Part shown: positions 16,496 to 24,038 of the stretch, piece after piece | Numbering within the stretch: the stretch's first letter is position 1 | How the letters are laid out: every line of letters begins with the position of its first letter | Assembly: GCF_021531815.1 (NCBI RefSeq) | Contig: NZ_JADYUM010000022.1 | Coordinates: 1-34,511 of the forward strand | Source: Pseudoflavonifractor phocaeensis | GTDB lineage: Bacteria; Bacillota; Clostridia; Oscillospirales; Oscillospiraceae | Direction of reading: 5' to 3' | DNA: 34,511 bases | Notes under the pieces: generated by a model | Database searches by the model: none | The model's input: the letters and a program-made list of their open reading frames with translations, nothing else | Told to the model about the DNA's origin: nothing | Position numbers and translations under genes: made by a program

Positions 16496-18094
16496 ATGAT
16501 CACAGTCACCAACCTGAGCCTGAATTACAGCGGCACGCCGCTGTTCTCCCATGTGGACCTGCAGTTCCTGCGTGGCAACTGCTACGGCATCATCGGCGCC
16601 AACGGCGCGGGCAAATCCACCTTCCTGAAGATCCTCTCCGGGGAGCTGGATTCCACCTCCGGCGAGGTGTCCATCCTGCCGGGCATCCGCATGTCCGTGC
16701 TGAAGCAGGACCAGAACGCCTACGACGCCTACAATGTCATGGATACGGTCATCATGGGCAACCAGCGGCTGTATGACATCGGCAAGGAGAAGGAGGCCCT
16801 CTACGCCAAGGAGGAGATGACCGACGAGGACGGCATGCTGGCCTGCCAGCTGGAGGAGGAGTACGCCGAGTTGGGGGGCTGGGAGGCTGAGTCTGACGCC
16901 AGCCGCATTCTCCAGGGCCTTGGCATCGGCACCGAGCTGCACTACAACGACATGTCCACCCTGGACGCCCGGCTGAAGGTGAAGGTGCTGCTGGCCCAGG
17001 CCCTGTTCGGCAACCCCGACCTGCTGATGATGGACGAGCCCACCAACAACCTGGACATCGACGCCGTCAACTGGCTGGAGGACTTCCTGCTGGACTTTGA
17101 GGGCACCGTCATCGTGGTGTCCCATGACCGCCACTTCCTGAACACCGTCTGCACCCACATCGTGGACATCGACTACGGCAAGATCAAGATGTATGTGGGC
17201 AACTACGACTTCTGGTATGAGTCCTCCCAGCTGGTGCAGCAGCTCATCAAGAACCAGAACAAGCGCAACGAGGAGAAGATCAAGGAACTCCAGGACTTCA
17301 TCTCCCGGTTCTCCGCCAACAAGTCCAAGTCCAAGCAGGCCACCGCCCGCCGGAAGCTGCTGGACAAGCTGACGGTGGAGGAAATGCCCGCCTCCTCCCG
17401 TCGCTATCCCTGGGTGGGCTTCTCCCCCGACCGGGAGGTGGGCAAGGACATCCTCTTTGTCACCGACGTCAGCAAGACCATCGACGGGGTGAAGGTGCTG
17501 GACAAGGTGTCCTTCATCGTGGGCCACGGGGATAAGATCGCCTTTGTGGGCGACAACGAGAACGCCCACACCGCCCTGTTCAAGATCCTGGCCGGGGAGA
17601 TGGAGCCCGACGAGGGCACAGTGAAGTGGGGCCAGACGGCCACCTTCTCCTACTTCCCCAAGGACAACACCGAGTATTTCAAGGACTGCGACGACAACCT
17701 GGTCCAGTGGCTGCGCCAGTTCTCTCCCGACCCCCAGGAGCAGTACCTGCGGGGCTTCCTGGGCCGGATGCTGTTCTCCGGGGACGAGGTGTACAAGCCC
17801 GTCAAGGTCCTGTCCGGCGGCGAGAAGGTCCGGTGTATGCTGTCCCGGATGATGCTGTCCGGGGCCAATGTCCTCATGCTGGACCAGCCCACCAACCATC
17901 TGGACCTGGAGTCCATCGCCGCGCTGAACAAGGGTCTGGAGGCGGTAAAGTGCAACGTTCTGGTGGCCTCCCACGACCATCAGCTCATCCAGACCGTGTG
18001 TAATCGGGTGTTCGACTTTACTACCGACGGCAAGCTCATCGACCGCAAGACCACCTACGACGACTATCTGAACAGCCAGAAAGAGCAAGGCTGA
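16496..18094 (+). CDS. ABC-F family ATPase (YbiT/YkpA-like), with degenerate second nucleotide site
   Basis: 532 residues, two ABC domains on one chain and no membrane part, so a ribosome-associated ABC-F protein that binds the E site region. NBD1: Walker A GANGAGKS (34-41), Walker B with Asp180-Glu181, but the LSGGQ signature is replaced by TLDARLKVK (155-163). A charged linker follows near 245-300. NBD2: the P-loop reads GDNENAHTA (352-360), losing the Lys; the signature LSGGE (439-443) is intact; Walker B is LDQPTNH, with Gln464 in place of the catalytic Glu. The intact halves (Walker A/B of NBD1, signature of NBD2) could form one working composite site. ATG behind GAAGGAG. Confidence 0.93.
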   Translation: MITVTNLSLNYSGTPLFSHVDLQFLRGNCYGIIGANGAGKSTFLKILSGELDSTSGEVSILPGIRMSVLKQDQNAYDAYNVMDTVIMGNQRLYDIGKEKEALYAKEEMTDEDGMLACQLEEEYAELGGWEAESDASRILQGLGIGTELHYNDMSTLDARLKVKVLLAQALFGNPDLLMMDEPTNNLDIDAVNWLEDFLLDFEGTVIVVSHDRHFLNTVCTHIVDIDYGKIKMYVGNYDFWYESSQLVQQLIKNQNKRNEEKIKELQDFISRFSANKSKSKQATARRKLLDKLTVEEMPASSRRYPWVGFSPDREVGKDILFVTDVSKTIDGVKVLDKVSFIVGHGDKIAFVGDNENAHTALFKILAGEMEPDEGTVKWGQTATFSYFPKDNTEYFKDCDDNLVQWLRQFSPDPQEQYLRGFLGRMLFSGDEVYKPVKVLSGGEKVRCMLSRMMLSGANVLMLDQPTNHLDLESIAALNKGLEAVKCNVLVASHDHQLIQTVCNRVFDFTTDGKLIDRKTTYDDYLNSQKEQG

Positions 18095-18101
18095 CGGCTT
18101 T

Positions 18102-18133
18102 GGGCGGGAAGCGCGGCTTCCCGCCCGTGCTTT
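18102..18133 (+). terminator. Terminator after the ABC-F gene
   Basis: Perfect 11-bp stem GGGCGGGAAGC / GCTTCCCGCCC (18102-18126) followed by GTGCTTTT. Confidence 0.85.
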
Positions 18134-18147
18134 TGCGCCGGATGGCA

Positions 18148-18209
18148 TGTTGGAGAAATGTTAAACTTATGTAAAATCTGTTGACGGTTTTCCCGGACAC
18201 CCATATAAT
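18148..18209 (+). promoter_or_regulatory. Na/Pi transporter promoter with 11-bp-spaced direct repeats (PhoP/WalR-type box)
   Basis: TGTTGG (18148), TGTTAA (18159), TGTAAA (18170) and the -35 TTGACG (18181) start exactly 11 bp apart. A 17-bp spacer and a perfect -10 TATAAT (18204-18209) follow. Tandem hexamers at one helical turn are how OmpR-family regulators bind. TGTTAA-N5-TGTAAA fits the published WalR consensus (TGTWAH-N5-TGTWAH), and a phosphate regulator (PhoP) is plausible from the target gene. Confidence 0.75.
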
Positions 18210-18215
18210 AATCGG

Positions 18216-18376
18216 GGCACAAATGGAATAAGATAACAGAATAGCGGCCGGCCGTCCTGCTGAGGAGACGGGTCACAAGCGAGAGGCAGGCACGACCTGC
18301 GCCCGGGGACGGGCGGGGCTGTGCTTTTTTTCTGGAACGGCGTGAGCTTGTGGCGGGAAGGGCCGCGAGGAAGGAA
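18216..18376 (+). promoter_or_regulatory. Leader with terminator-like hairpin upstream of the Na/Pi gene
   Basis: About 160 nt of untranslated leader. GCAC (18290-18293) pairs with GTGC (18321-18324) around an inner perfect stem CGCCCG ggga CGGGCG (18300-18315), followed at once by seven T (18325-18331). An alternative hairpin, GCAGG/CCTGC (18286-18300), overlaps the terminator's left side. This looks like a transcription attenuator or riboswitch-controlled terminator. I do not recognise the ligand class. Confidence 0.55.
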
Positions 18377-20032
18377 ATGAAACAGATGGGTATGACAGTG
18401 ATCCTGGGGCTGCTGGGCGGTCTGGCCCTGTTCCTGTACGGGATGCAGATGACCAGCTCCGGCCTGGAGGCCGCGGCAGGCGACAAGATGAAGTCGATCC
18501 TGGAGCGGCTGACCGCCAACCGGTTTTTGGGCGTGCTGGTGGGCGCGCTGATCACGGCGGCGGTCCAGTCCTCCTCCGCCACCACCGTCATGGTGGTGGG
18601 CTTCGTCAACGCGGGAATGATGACCCTGAACCAGGCGGTCTGGATCATCATGGGCGCCAACATCGGCACCACCATCACCGGCATCCTGGTCTCCCTGGAC
18701 ATGGGAGCCATCGCGCCGCTGTTCGCTTTCGTGGGCGTGGTGCTGGTGATCTTTGTGAAAAGACAGCGGATCCAGCATGTGGGCCAGATCCTGGCCGGCC
18801 TGGGCGTGCTCTTTATCGGTATGGAGATGATGAGTACCGCCATGGCCCCCCTGCGGGAATCGGAGGCCTTTATCCGGCTGGTGTCCAATTTCTCCAATCC
18901 CGTGGTGGGCATCCTGGTGGGCGCGGCCTTTACCGCCATCATCCAATCCTCCGCCGCGGCCGTGGGCATCGTGCAGACCCTGTTCAACGCGGGGATCATC
19001 CCCTTTGCCAGCGCCTCCTTTGTCCTGTTCGGCACCAATATCGGCACCTGTATCACCGCGGTGCTGGCCTCCGTGGGTACCAACCGCAATGCCCGCCGGG
19101 CCACCCTGATCCACCTGATGTTCAACCTCATCGGTACGGTGGTTTTCACCCTGCTGGTGCTGATGCTGCCCATCACCCACTGGATCCAGCTTCTGGTCAG
19201 CGCGCCCAAGGCCCAGATCGCCGCCATGCACACCTCCTTTAATATCGGCACCACCCTGCTGCTGCTGCCCCTGGGCAACTACCTGGCCAAGCTGGCGGTG
19301 CGCATCCTGCCCGACCTGCCTCAGGCGGAGAAGGATGAGTCTGTGATGTGCCTGGAATACCTCAAGCCGGTCTCCACCACCGGAAAAGAGGGCGGCCTGG
19401 GCGTGTCCGCCATCGTAGTCGACCAACTGCGCCATGAGCTGAACCGGATGCTGTCCATGGCCCGGGACAACGTGGCGGAGAGCTTCCGGGCGGTCCTGGC
19501 CCGGGATGCCAGCCAACTGGACGTGGTGGAGGAGCGGGAGGAGTATATCGACTTTTTGAACAAGGAGATCTCCCGCTACGTCTCCCACCTGATCTCCATC
19601 GAGACCAACGAACAGGGCTCCGTCGTGGTCAGCAGCTTTTTCACCATTTCGGGAAACATCGAGCGTATCGGCGACCACGCCGACAACCTGGCCGGCTACA
19701 CCCGGCTGTTGGTGGATAAGAACGTCAGCTTCTCCGAGACTGCCCAGAACGAGATCGGCGCCATGCGGGACATCTGTCTGGAGGCCATCGCCGCCCTGCT
19801 GCACCACCAGGCCGGCCAGCCCGAATGGCTGGTGGACGTGGCCCAGTTGGAGCAGCGCATCGACGACATGACCGACCAGTTCCGCCGGGGCCAGCTGGAC
19901 CGGATGCGCATGGGCACCTGCAACGAGGAGGCCTGCATCATCTACTCCGAGCTGCTCACCGACTTCGAGCGTATCGGCGACCATGTGCTGAACATCGCCG
20001 AGGAGCTGACCAAGGTCCAGACCTGCCTGTAA
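18377..20032 (+). CDS. Na/Pi cotransporter family protein with C-terminal PhoU-like domain
   Basis: About 551 residues. Two inverted Na_Pi_cotrans repeats, each with the QSS signature (QSSSATTVMVVGFVNAG near 64-80 and QSSAAAVGIVQTLFNAG near 195-211), surrounded by hydrophobic helices. From about residue 340 a cytosolic PhoU-like helical bundle follows (ERIGDHADNLAGYT and ERIGDHVLNIAEEL, one per repeat). NptA-type proteins import phosphate with sodium. The ATG at 18377 has GAGG six bases upstream; the ATG at 18386 is possible, and a GTG at 18350 is unlikely. Its promoter carries an 11-bp repeat array and its leader an attenuator-like hairpin. Confidence 0.93.
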   Translation: MKQMGMTVILGLLGGLALFLYGMQMTSSGLEAAAGDKMKSILERLTANRFLGVLVGALITAAVQSSSATTVMVVGFVNAGMMTLNQAVWIIMGANIGTTITGILVSLDMGAIAPLFAFVGVVLVIFVKRQRIQHVGQILAGLGVLFIGMEMMSTAMAPLRESEAFIRLVSNFSNPVVGILVGAAFTAIIQSSAAAVGIVQTLFNAGIIPFASASFVLFGTNIGTCITAVLASVGTNRNARRATLIHLMFNLIGTVVFTLLVLMLPITHWIQLLVSAPKAQIAAMHTSFNIGTTLLLLPLGNYLAKLAVRILPDLPQAEKDESVMCLEYLKPVSTTGKEGGLGVSAIVVDQLRHELNRMLSMARDNVAESFRAVLARDASQLDVVEEREEYIDFLNKEISRYVSHLISIETNEQGSVVVSSFFTISGNIERIGDHADNLAGYTRLLVDKNVSFSETAQNEIGAMRDICLEAIAALLHHQAGQPEWLVDVAQLEQRIDDMTDQFRRGQLDRMRMGTCNEEACIIYSELLTDFERIGDHVLNIAEELTKVQTCL

Positions 20033-20048
20033 GTTCATAGAAATCACG

Positions 20049-20078
20049 GCGCGCCGTCCCTGAGACGGCGCGCTTTTT
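20049..20078 (+). terminator. Terminator after the Na/Pi gene
   Basis: Perfect 10-bp stem GCGCGCCGTC / GACGGCGCGC followed by TTTTTG. Confidence 0.93.
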
Positions 20079-20159
20079 GTCGCATGGACGGCCGGTATCC
20101 CCTTGACGGACGGGGGAGGTGCGGGTATGATGAGAAGAGAATGTAAGGAGGGGAACGCC

Positions 20160-21179
20160 ATGACTTATCAAGAGATCCTTCAGGAGGCCCGCACCTGCAG
20201 CGGCCCTTATTGTAAAGTGTGCCCGGTATGCAACGGCCGGGCCTGCAAGAACACCATGCCCGGCCCGGGCTCCAAGGGCAGCGGCACCGTGGCCGCCCGG
20301 AACTACGACGCCTGGCAGGAGGTCTGCCTGAACATGGACACCATCTGCGAAAACGGCCCGGTGGACACCAGCTTCATCCTGTTCGGCCAGCAGTATGACC
20401 TGCCCATCTTCGCCGGGCCCGTGGGGGCGGTGAAGCTCCACTACGGGGACAAGTTTACCGACCAGGAATATAACAGTATCCTGGTCCCCGCCTGTGCCCA
20501 GGCGGGTATCGCCGCCTTTACCGGCGACGGTACCGACCCCGGGGTGTTCACCGCCGCCGCCAAGGCCATCGGAGAGAATGGGGGCAAGGGCATCCCCACC
20601 GTCAAGCCCTGGGACCGGGACACCCTGTTTGCCAAGCTGGACGCCGCCAAGGCCTCGGGCGCCAAGGTCTTCGCCATGGACATCGACGCGGCCGGCCTGC
20701 CCTTCCTCAAGGGCCTCAATCCTCCCGCCGGCTCCAAGACGGTGGCCGAACTGAAGGAGATCATCGACTACGCCGGGGTGCCCTTTATCATCAAGGGCAT
20801 CATGACCGTCAAGGGGGCCGAGAAGGCCCTGGAGGCCGGAGCCGCCGGCATCGTGGTGTCCAACCACGGGGGCCGGGTCCAGGACGGTGTGCCCGCCACC
20901 GCCGCTGTGCTGCCCGCCATCGCCGACGAGGTGAAGGGAAAGATGACCATTCTGGTGGACGGCGGCATCCGCTCCGGCGTGGATGTGTGCAAGGCCCTGG
21001 CGCTGGGCGCCGACGCCTGTATCCTGGCCCGGCCCTATGTCACCGCCGTCTACGGCGGCGGCGCCGAGGGGGTAAAGGTGCTCACCAATAAGCTGAAAGC
21101 CGAGCTGGCCGACACCATGGCCATGTGCGGGGTCCACTCCCTGGCTGAAATCAGCCGGGACATGGTGTTCGGATATTAA
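20160..21179 (+). CDS. Alpha-hydroxy-acid oxidizing protein (FMN-dependent, lactate oxidase/dehydrogenase-like)
   Basis: 339 residues. A TIM-barrel flavoprotein of the glycolate/lactate oxidase family: KGIMTVKGAEKALEAGAAGIVVSNHGGR supplies the FMN-contacting Lys and the catalytic His-Gly-Gly-Arg, and LVDGGIRSG binds the phosphate. The N-terminus is unusual, with five Cys (13, 18, 21, 24, 29) that could hold a metal or Fe-S cluster. In an anaerobe it more likely acts as a dehydrogenase passing electrons to another carrier than as an oxygen-using oxidase (inference). Start ATG at 20160 follows AAGGAGGGG; upstream in-frame ATGs at 20127 and beyond lack a site this good. Confidence 0.88.
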   Translation: MTYQEILQEARTCSGPYCKVCPVCNGRACKNTMPGPGSKGSGTVAARNYDAWQEVCLNMDTICENGPVDTSFILFGQQYDLPIFAGPVGAVKLHYGDKFTDQEYNSILVPACAQAGIAAFTGDGTDPGVFTAAAKAIGENGGKGIPTVKPWDRDTLFAKLDAAKASGAKVFAMDIDAAGLPFLKGLNPPAGSKTVAELKEIIDYAGVPFIIKGIMTVKGAEKALEAGAAGIVVSNHGGRVQDGVPATAAVLPAIADEVKGKMTILVDGGIRSGVDVCKALALGADACILARPYVTAVYGGGAEGVKVLTNKLKAELADTMAMCGVHSLAEISRDMVFGY

Positions 21180-21196
21180 AACGTACAGATGCGCAG

Positions 21197-21228
21197 AGAC
21201 AGCCGCCCTCCGGGCGGCTGTCTTTTTT
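21197..21228 (+). terminator. Terminator after the alpha-hydroxy-acid oxidase gene
   Basis: Perfect 12-bp stem AGACAGCCGCCC / GGGCGGCTGTCT with six T following. Confidence 0.95.
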
Positions 21229-21315
21229 GAAAACTCCTTCTGTCCGGAAGGACCTTCCGGCGGCGATCCACGGGGGAAACAGGGGAAAGCGGGGCAATGG
21301 ATGAAAAACCCGCGG

Positions 21316-21344
21316 TTGCACTTTTGGGAGAAATCTGGTAAACT
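21316..21344 (+). promoter_or_regulatory. Candidate promoter of the panDC operon
   Basis: -35 TTGCAC (21316-21321), 17-bp spacer, -10 TAAACT (21339-21344). A TTGACA at 21466 has no matching -10. Confidence 0.55.
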
Positions 21345-21594
21345 ATGGAACGGAGATAGTATTTGCTCAAAACTATACTCTGACTGATCGGCGCGTTATT
21401 TCATACAACTGAATAGGGGCCGGCGGATGTACCAACCCAGGGACGTCCGGCGGCGGATTTGTGTTTTGACAAGGGCTTATATTCGGAAGAAATGAGACTC
21501 TGTGAAGAAACATCAGGTGAAACTGTGCATCTTCAGGGGGATTCTGTGCCCGGAAGGTGCTTTTATTTTTGTAAAAAGGAGGTGAAGGACCAAA
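21345..21594 (+). other. Long leader of panD with hairpin
   Basis: About 250 nt without an ORF. A large hairpin (21419-21430 with 21443-21454, one mismatch and one G-U pair) is followed by ATTTGTGTTTT, resembling an attenuator. A smaller stem forms around GAGATAGT/ACTATACTC near 21352-21381. No known riboswitch signature was recognised. Confidence 0.4.
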
Positions 21595-21987
21595 GTGACA
21601 TTGGAAATGCTGAAAGGAAAGATCCACAGGGCCACCGTGACCCAGGCGGAGTTGGACTACGTGGGCAGCATCACGGTGGACGAGGCGCTGCTGGAAGCGG
21701 CGGGCATCCTGGAGTATGAAAAGGTTCAGATCGTGGACATTAACAACGGGAACCGCTTTGAGACCTATACCATCTGCGGCCAGCGGGGCAGCGGCATGAT
21801 CTGCCTCAACGGCGCCGCGGCCAGATGCGTCAGCGTGGGCGACAAGGTGATCATCATGGCCTACGCCGGGTATGAGGCCGGGGAGGCCCGGGACCACAGA
21901 CCCTCCGTCGTCTTTGTGGACGAAAACAACCGGATCCTCCGGAAGACCAGCTATGAAAAGCACGGCCGGCTGGAGGACATGAAATAA
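21595..21987 (+). CDS. panD: Aspartate 1-decarboxylase precursor
   Basis: 130 residues. A pyruvoyl enzyme making beta-alanine for pantothenate. The self-cleavage site is the Gly-Ser bond in YVGSIT (residues 22-27); [21 protein letters not shown] and [11 protein letters not shown] and [13 protein letters not shown] are family motifs. GTG at 21595 is chosen because AGGAGGTG lies ten bases upstream; the ATG at 21607 would give the more usual N-terminus but is too far from any SD. First gene of a panD-panC-transporter operon. Confidence 0.96.
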   Translation: MTLEMLKGKIHRATVTQAELDYVGSITVDEALLEAAGILEYEKVQIVDINNGNRFETYTICGQRGSGMICLNGAAARCVSVGDKVIIMAYAGYEAGEARDHRPSVVFVDENNRILRKTSYEKHGRLEDMK

Positions 21988-22043
21988 CCAACCGTCAGGG
22001 CGAGACTATCTTCCAATTTTCATCACGAAGAGAGGAAACAAAA

Positions 22044-22883
22044 ATGCAGGTAACAACCACCGTCGCGGAGACGAGAGCTCTGGTAAAAAGCTGGAAAAAA
22101 GAGGGGAAGACCGTGGGTCTGGTCCCCACCATGGGATATTTGCATGAGGGGCACGCCAGCCTGATCCGGAAATGCCGGGAGGAGAACAACATCGTGGTGG
22201 TGTCCGTGTTCGTCAACCCCACCCAGTTCGGTCCCAACGAGGACCTGGAGGCCTATCCCCGGGACTTTCAGCGGGACAGCGCCCTTTGCGAGTCCCTGGG
22301 GGCGGACCTGATCTTCCATCCGGAACCGGAGGAGATGTACCAGGACCCCTGCGCCTATGTCAGCATCGAGACCCTTTCTGAAAATCTCTGCGGCAGGACC
22401 CGGCCCATCCATTTCCGGGGCGTGTGTACCGTGGTCTCCAAGCTGTTCCACATTGTCGCCCCCGACAAGGCCTACTTCGGCCAGAAGGACGCCCAGCAGC
22501 TGGCCATCATCCGGAAGATGGTCCGGGACCTGAACTTCGACATTGAGATCGTGGGCTGTCCCATCATCCGGGAGGAGGACGGCCTGGCCAAGTCCTCCCG
22601 AAACACCTACCTGAATCCCCAGGAGCGCCAGGCGGCCCTGTGCCTCTCCCGGGCGGTGAAGCGGGGCCAGGAACTCATCGCCCCCGGCATGGACAGCGAA
22701 GCGGTGCTGTCGGAGATGAGAAAGATCATCGAGGCGGAGCCTCTGGCAAAGATCGACTACGTCTCCATGGTGGACGCCCTGACCATGAAGGATGTGGAGA
22801 AGGTGGACCGGGACGTACTGGTGGCCATGGCGGTGTACATCGGCAAGACCCGGCTCATCGACAACTTCAGCTATGAGGTGTGA
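22044..22883 (+). CDS. panC: Pantothenate synthetase (pantoate-beta-alanine ligase)
   Basis: 279 residues; joins pantoate and beta-alanine using ATP. The HIGH-like MGYLHEGHASLI, VSVFVNPTQFGPNEDLEAYPRD, PDKAYFGQKDAQQ and KSSRN (KMSKS-equivalent) motifs are all present. ATG preceded by GAAGAGAGGAAAC, 56 bp behind panD. panB (ketopantoate hydroxymethyltransferase) is not adjacent, so pantoate must come from elsewhere or from outside the cell. Confidence 0.98.
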   Translation: MQVTTTVAETRALVKSWKKEGKTVGLVPTMGYLHEGHASLIRKCREENNIVVVSVFVNPTQFGPNEDLEAYPRDFQRDSALCESLGADLIFHPEPEEMYQDPCAYVSIETLSENLCGRTRPIHFRGVCTVVSKLFHIVAPDKAYFGQKDAQQLAIIRKMVRDLNFDIEIVGCPIIREEDGLAKSSRNTYLNPQERQAALCLSRAVKRGQELIAPGMDSEAVLSEMRKIIEAEPLAKIDYVSMVDALTMKDVEKVDRDVLVAMAVYIGKTRLIDNFSYEV

Positions 22884-22886
22884 CCG

Positions 22887-23825
22887 GTGAAAACGTTGGA
22901 AAAGCTCGTCACGGCTCTGACCCGCTACATCGGCGTGGTCATCATCCTGTTTTCCGCGGCGGCCATGGCCGTTCCCTCTGTCTTTGCCTGGGCCACCCAA
23001 TACACCTCCTGGTTTTTGGGTGCCGCCATGTTCGGCATGGGCCTGACCATCAAAGCCGGGGACTTCAAGGTGGTGTTCACCCGGCCCAAGGAGATCATCA
23101 TCGGCTGCGTTGCCCAGTACAGCATCATGCCCCTGGCGGCGTGGGTGCTGTCGGTGCTGCTGGGCCTCCCCACGGACCTGGCCGTGGGCGTGATTCTGGT
23201 GGGCTGCTGCCCCGGCGGCACCGCCAGCAACGTCATCACCTACATCGCCGGAGGAGACGTGTCCCTGTCCGTGGGCATGACCATCGTCTCCACCCTTTTG
23301 GCGCCCATCATGACGCCCGTCCTGACCTATCTGCTGGCGGGAGCCTGGGTGGACGTCTCCCTGATGGCCATGGTCATCTCTGTGACGAAAGTGATCCTGG
23401 TGCCGGTGATCCTGGGCATCGTGATCCACGGACTGCTGGGCAGCGCCATGGAGAAGATCTCCTCCCTGGTGCCCCTGATCTCCGTGGTGGCCATCGTCAT
23501 GATCATCGCGGGCATCGTGGCCAACAACGTGGAGAAGATCTTCACCTGCGGCCTGTTGGTCCTGGGCGTGGTGGTGCTGCACAACCTGCTGGGCATGGGC
23601 CTGGGGCTGCTGGCTTCCAAGCTGTTCCAGGTGGAATATGACAAGGCCACGGCCATCGCCATCGAGGTGGGCATGCAGAACAGCGGTCTGGCGGTGTCCC
23701 TGGCGGCGGCCAACTTCGCGGCCAATCCCCTGGCCACCCTGCCGGGAGCCATTTTCAGCGTCTGGCACAATATTTCCGGTTCCGTTTTTGCCAGTGTCAG
23801 AAGGGCACAGGCAGGGAAGAAATAA
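22887..23825 (+). CDS. BASS-family transporter, likely PanS-like (pantoate/ketopantoate uptake)
   Basis: 312 residues with about nine to ten hydrophobic helices of the bile acid:sodium symporter fold; GCCPGGTASNVITYIAGGDVSLSVG and EVGMQNSGLAVSLA are the crossover motifs that bind sodium and substrate. GTG start three bases after panC, with GAGGTG overlapping the panC stop, so translation is coupled. A BASS protein, PanS of Salmonella, imports ketopantoate. Operon membership with panDC and no panB nearby make the same role likely here (inference). Confidence 0.88.
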   Translation: MKTLEKLVTALTRYIGVVIILFSAAAMAVPSVFAWATQYTSWFLGAAMFGMGLTIKAGDFKVVFTRPKEIIIGCVAQYSIMPLAAWVLSVLLGLPTDLAVGVILVGCCPGGTASNVITYIAGGDVSLSVGMTIVSTLLAPIMTPVLTYLLAGAWVDVSLMAMVISVTKVILVPVILGIVIHGLLGSAMEKISSLVPLISVVAIVMIIAGIVANNVEKIFTCGLLVLGVVVLHNLLGMGLGLLASKLFQVEYDKATAIAIEVGMQNSGLAVSLAAANFAANPLATLPGAIFSVWHNISGSVFASVRRAQAGKK

Positions 23826-23826
23826 A

Positions 23827-23887
23827 TCCTTCCCGCGCCGGGAAGGAAAAGAGCAGGAGGCTCCGGGACCGGTCCCGGAGCCTCCTG
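23827..23887 (+). terminator. Two hairpins after the pan operon
   Basis: TCCTTCCC / GGGAAGGA (near 23827-23847), then a perfect 34-bp palindrome centred between 23870 and 23871 (CAGGAGGCTCCGGGACC and its complement). No T run follows, so termination may be factor-assisted or weak. Confidence 0.6.
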
Positions 23888-23956
23888 GCCGGTTACAGGA
23901 AAGAGGGCGTCCGGCCCCGGATTTCTTAAATTTTCATGAACTGGGGCCTCTCCCCC

Positions 23957-23985
23957 TTGCCGAAGCCTGTCGAACCCGGTATACT
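23957..23985 (+). promoter_or_regulatory. Promoter of the LCP gene
   Basis: -35 TTGCCG (23957-23962), 17-bp spacer, -10 TATACT (23980-23985). Transcription is expected to start near 23992. Confidence 0.7.
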
Positions 23986-24038
23986 AAGGGGTGATCAGCA
24001 GTTGGGAGGGGAGCGTCCTGGAAGAGAAATATGTAAAC

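Noticed and set aside
16442-18148. 568-codon reverse-strand frame opposite the ABC-F gene
   Set aside because: Antisense artefact of biased codon use; the ABC-F motifs on the + strand are unambiguous.
23854-23887. 34-bp perfect palindrome as a phage or transposon attachment site
   Set aside because: It lies right behind an operon end beside another hairpin, with no integrase, target duplication or repeat partner in the window; an RNA 3'-end hairpin is simpler.
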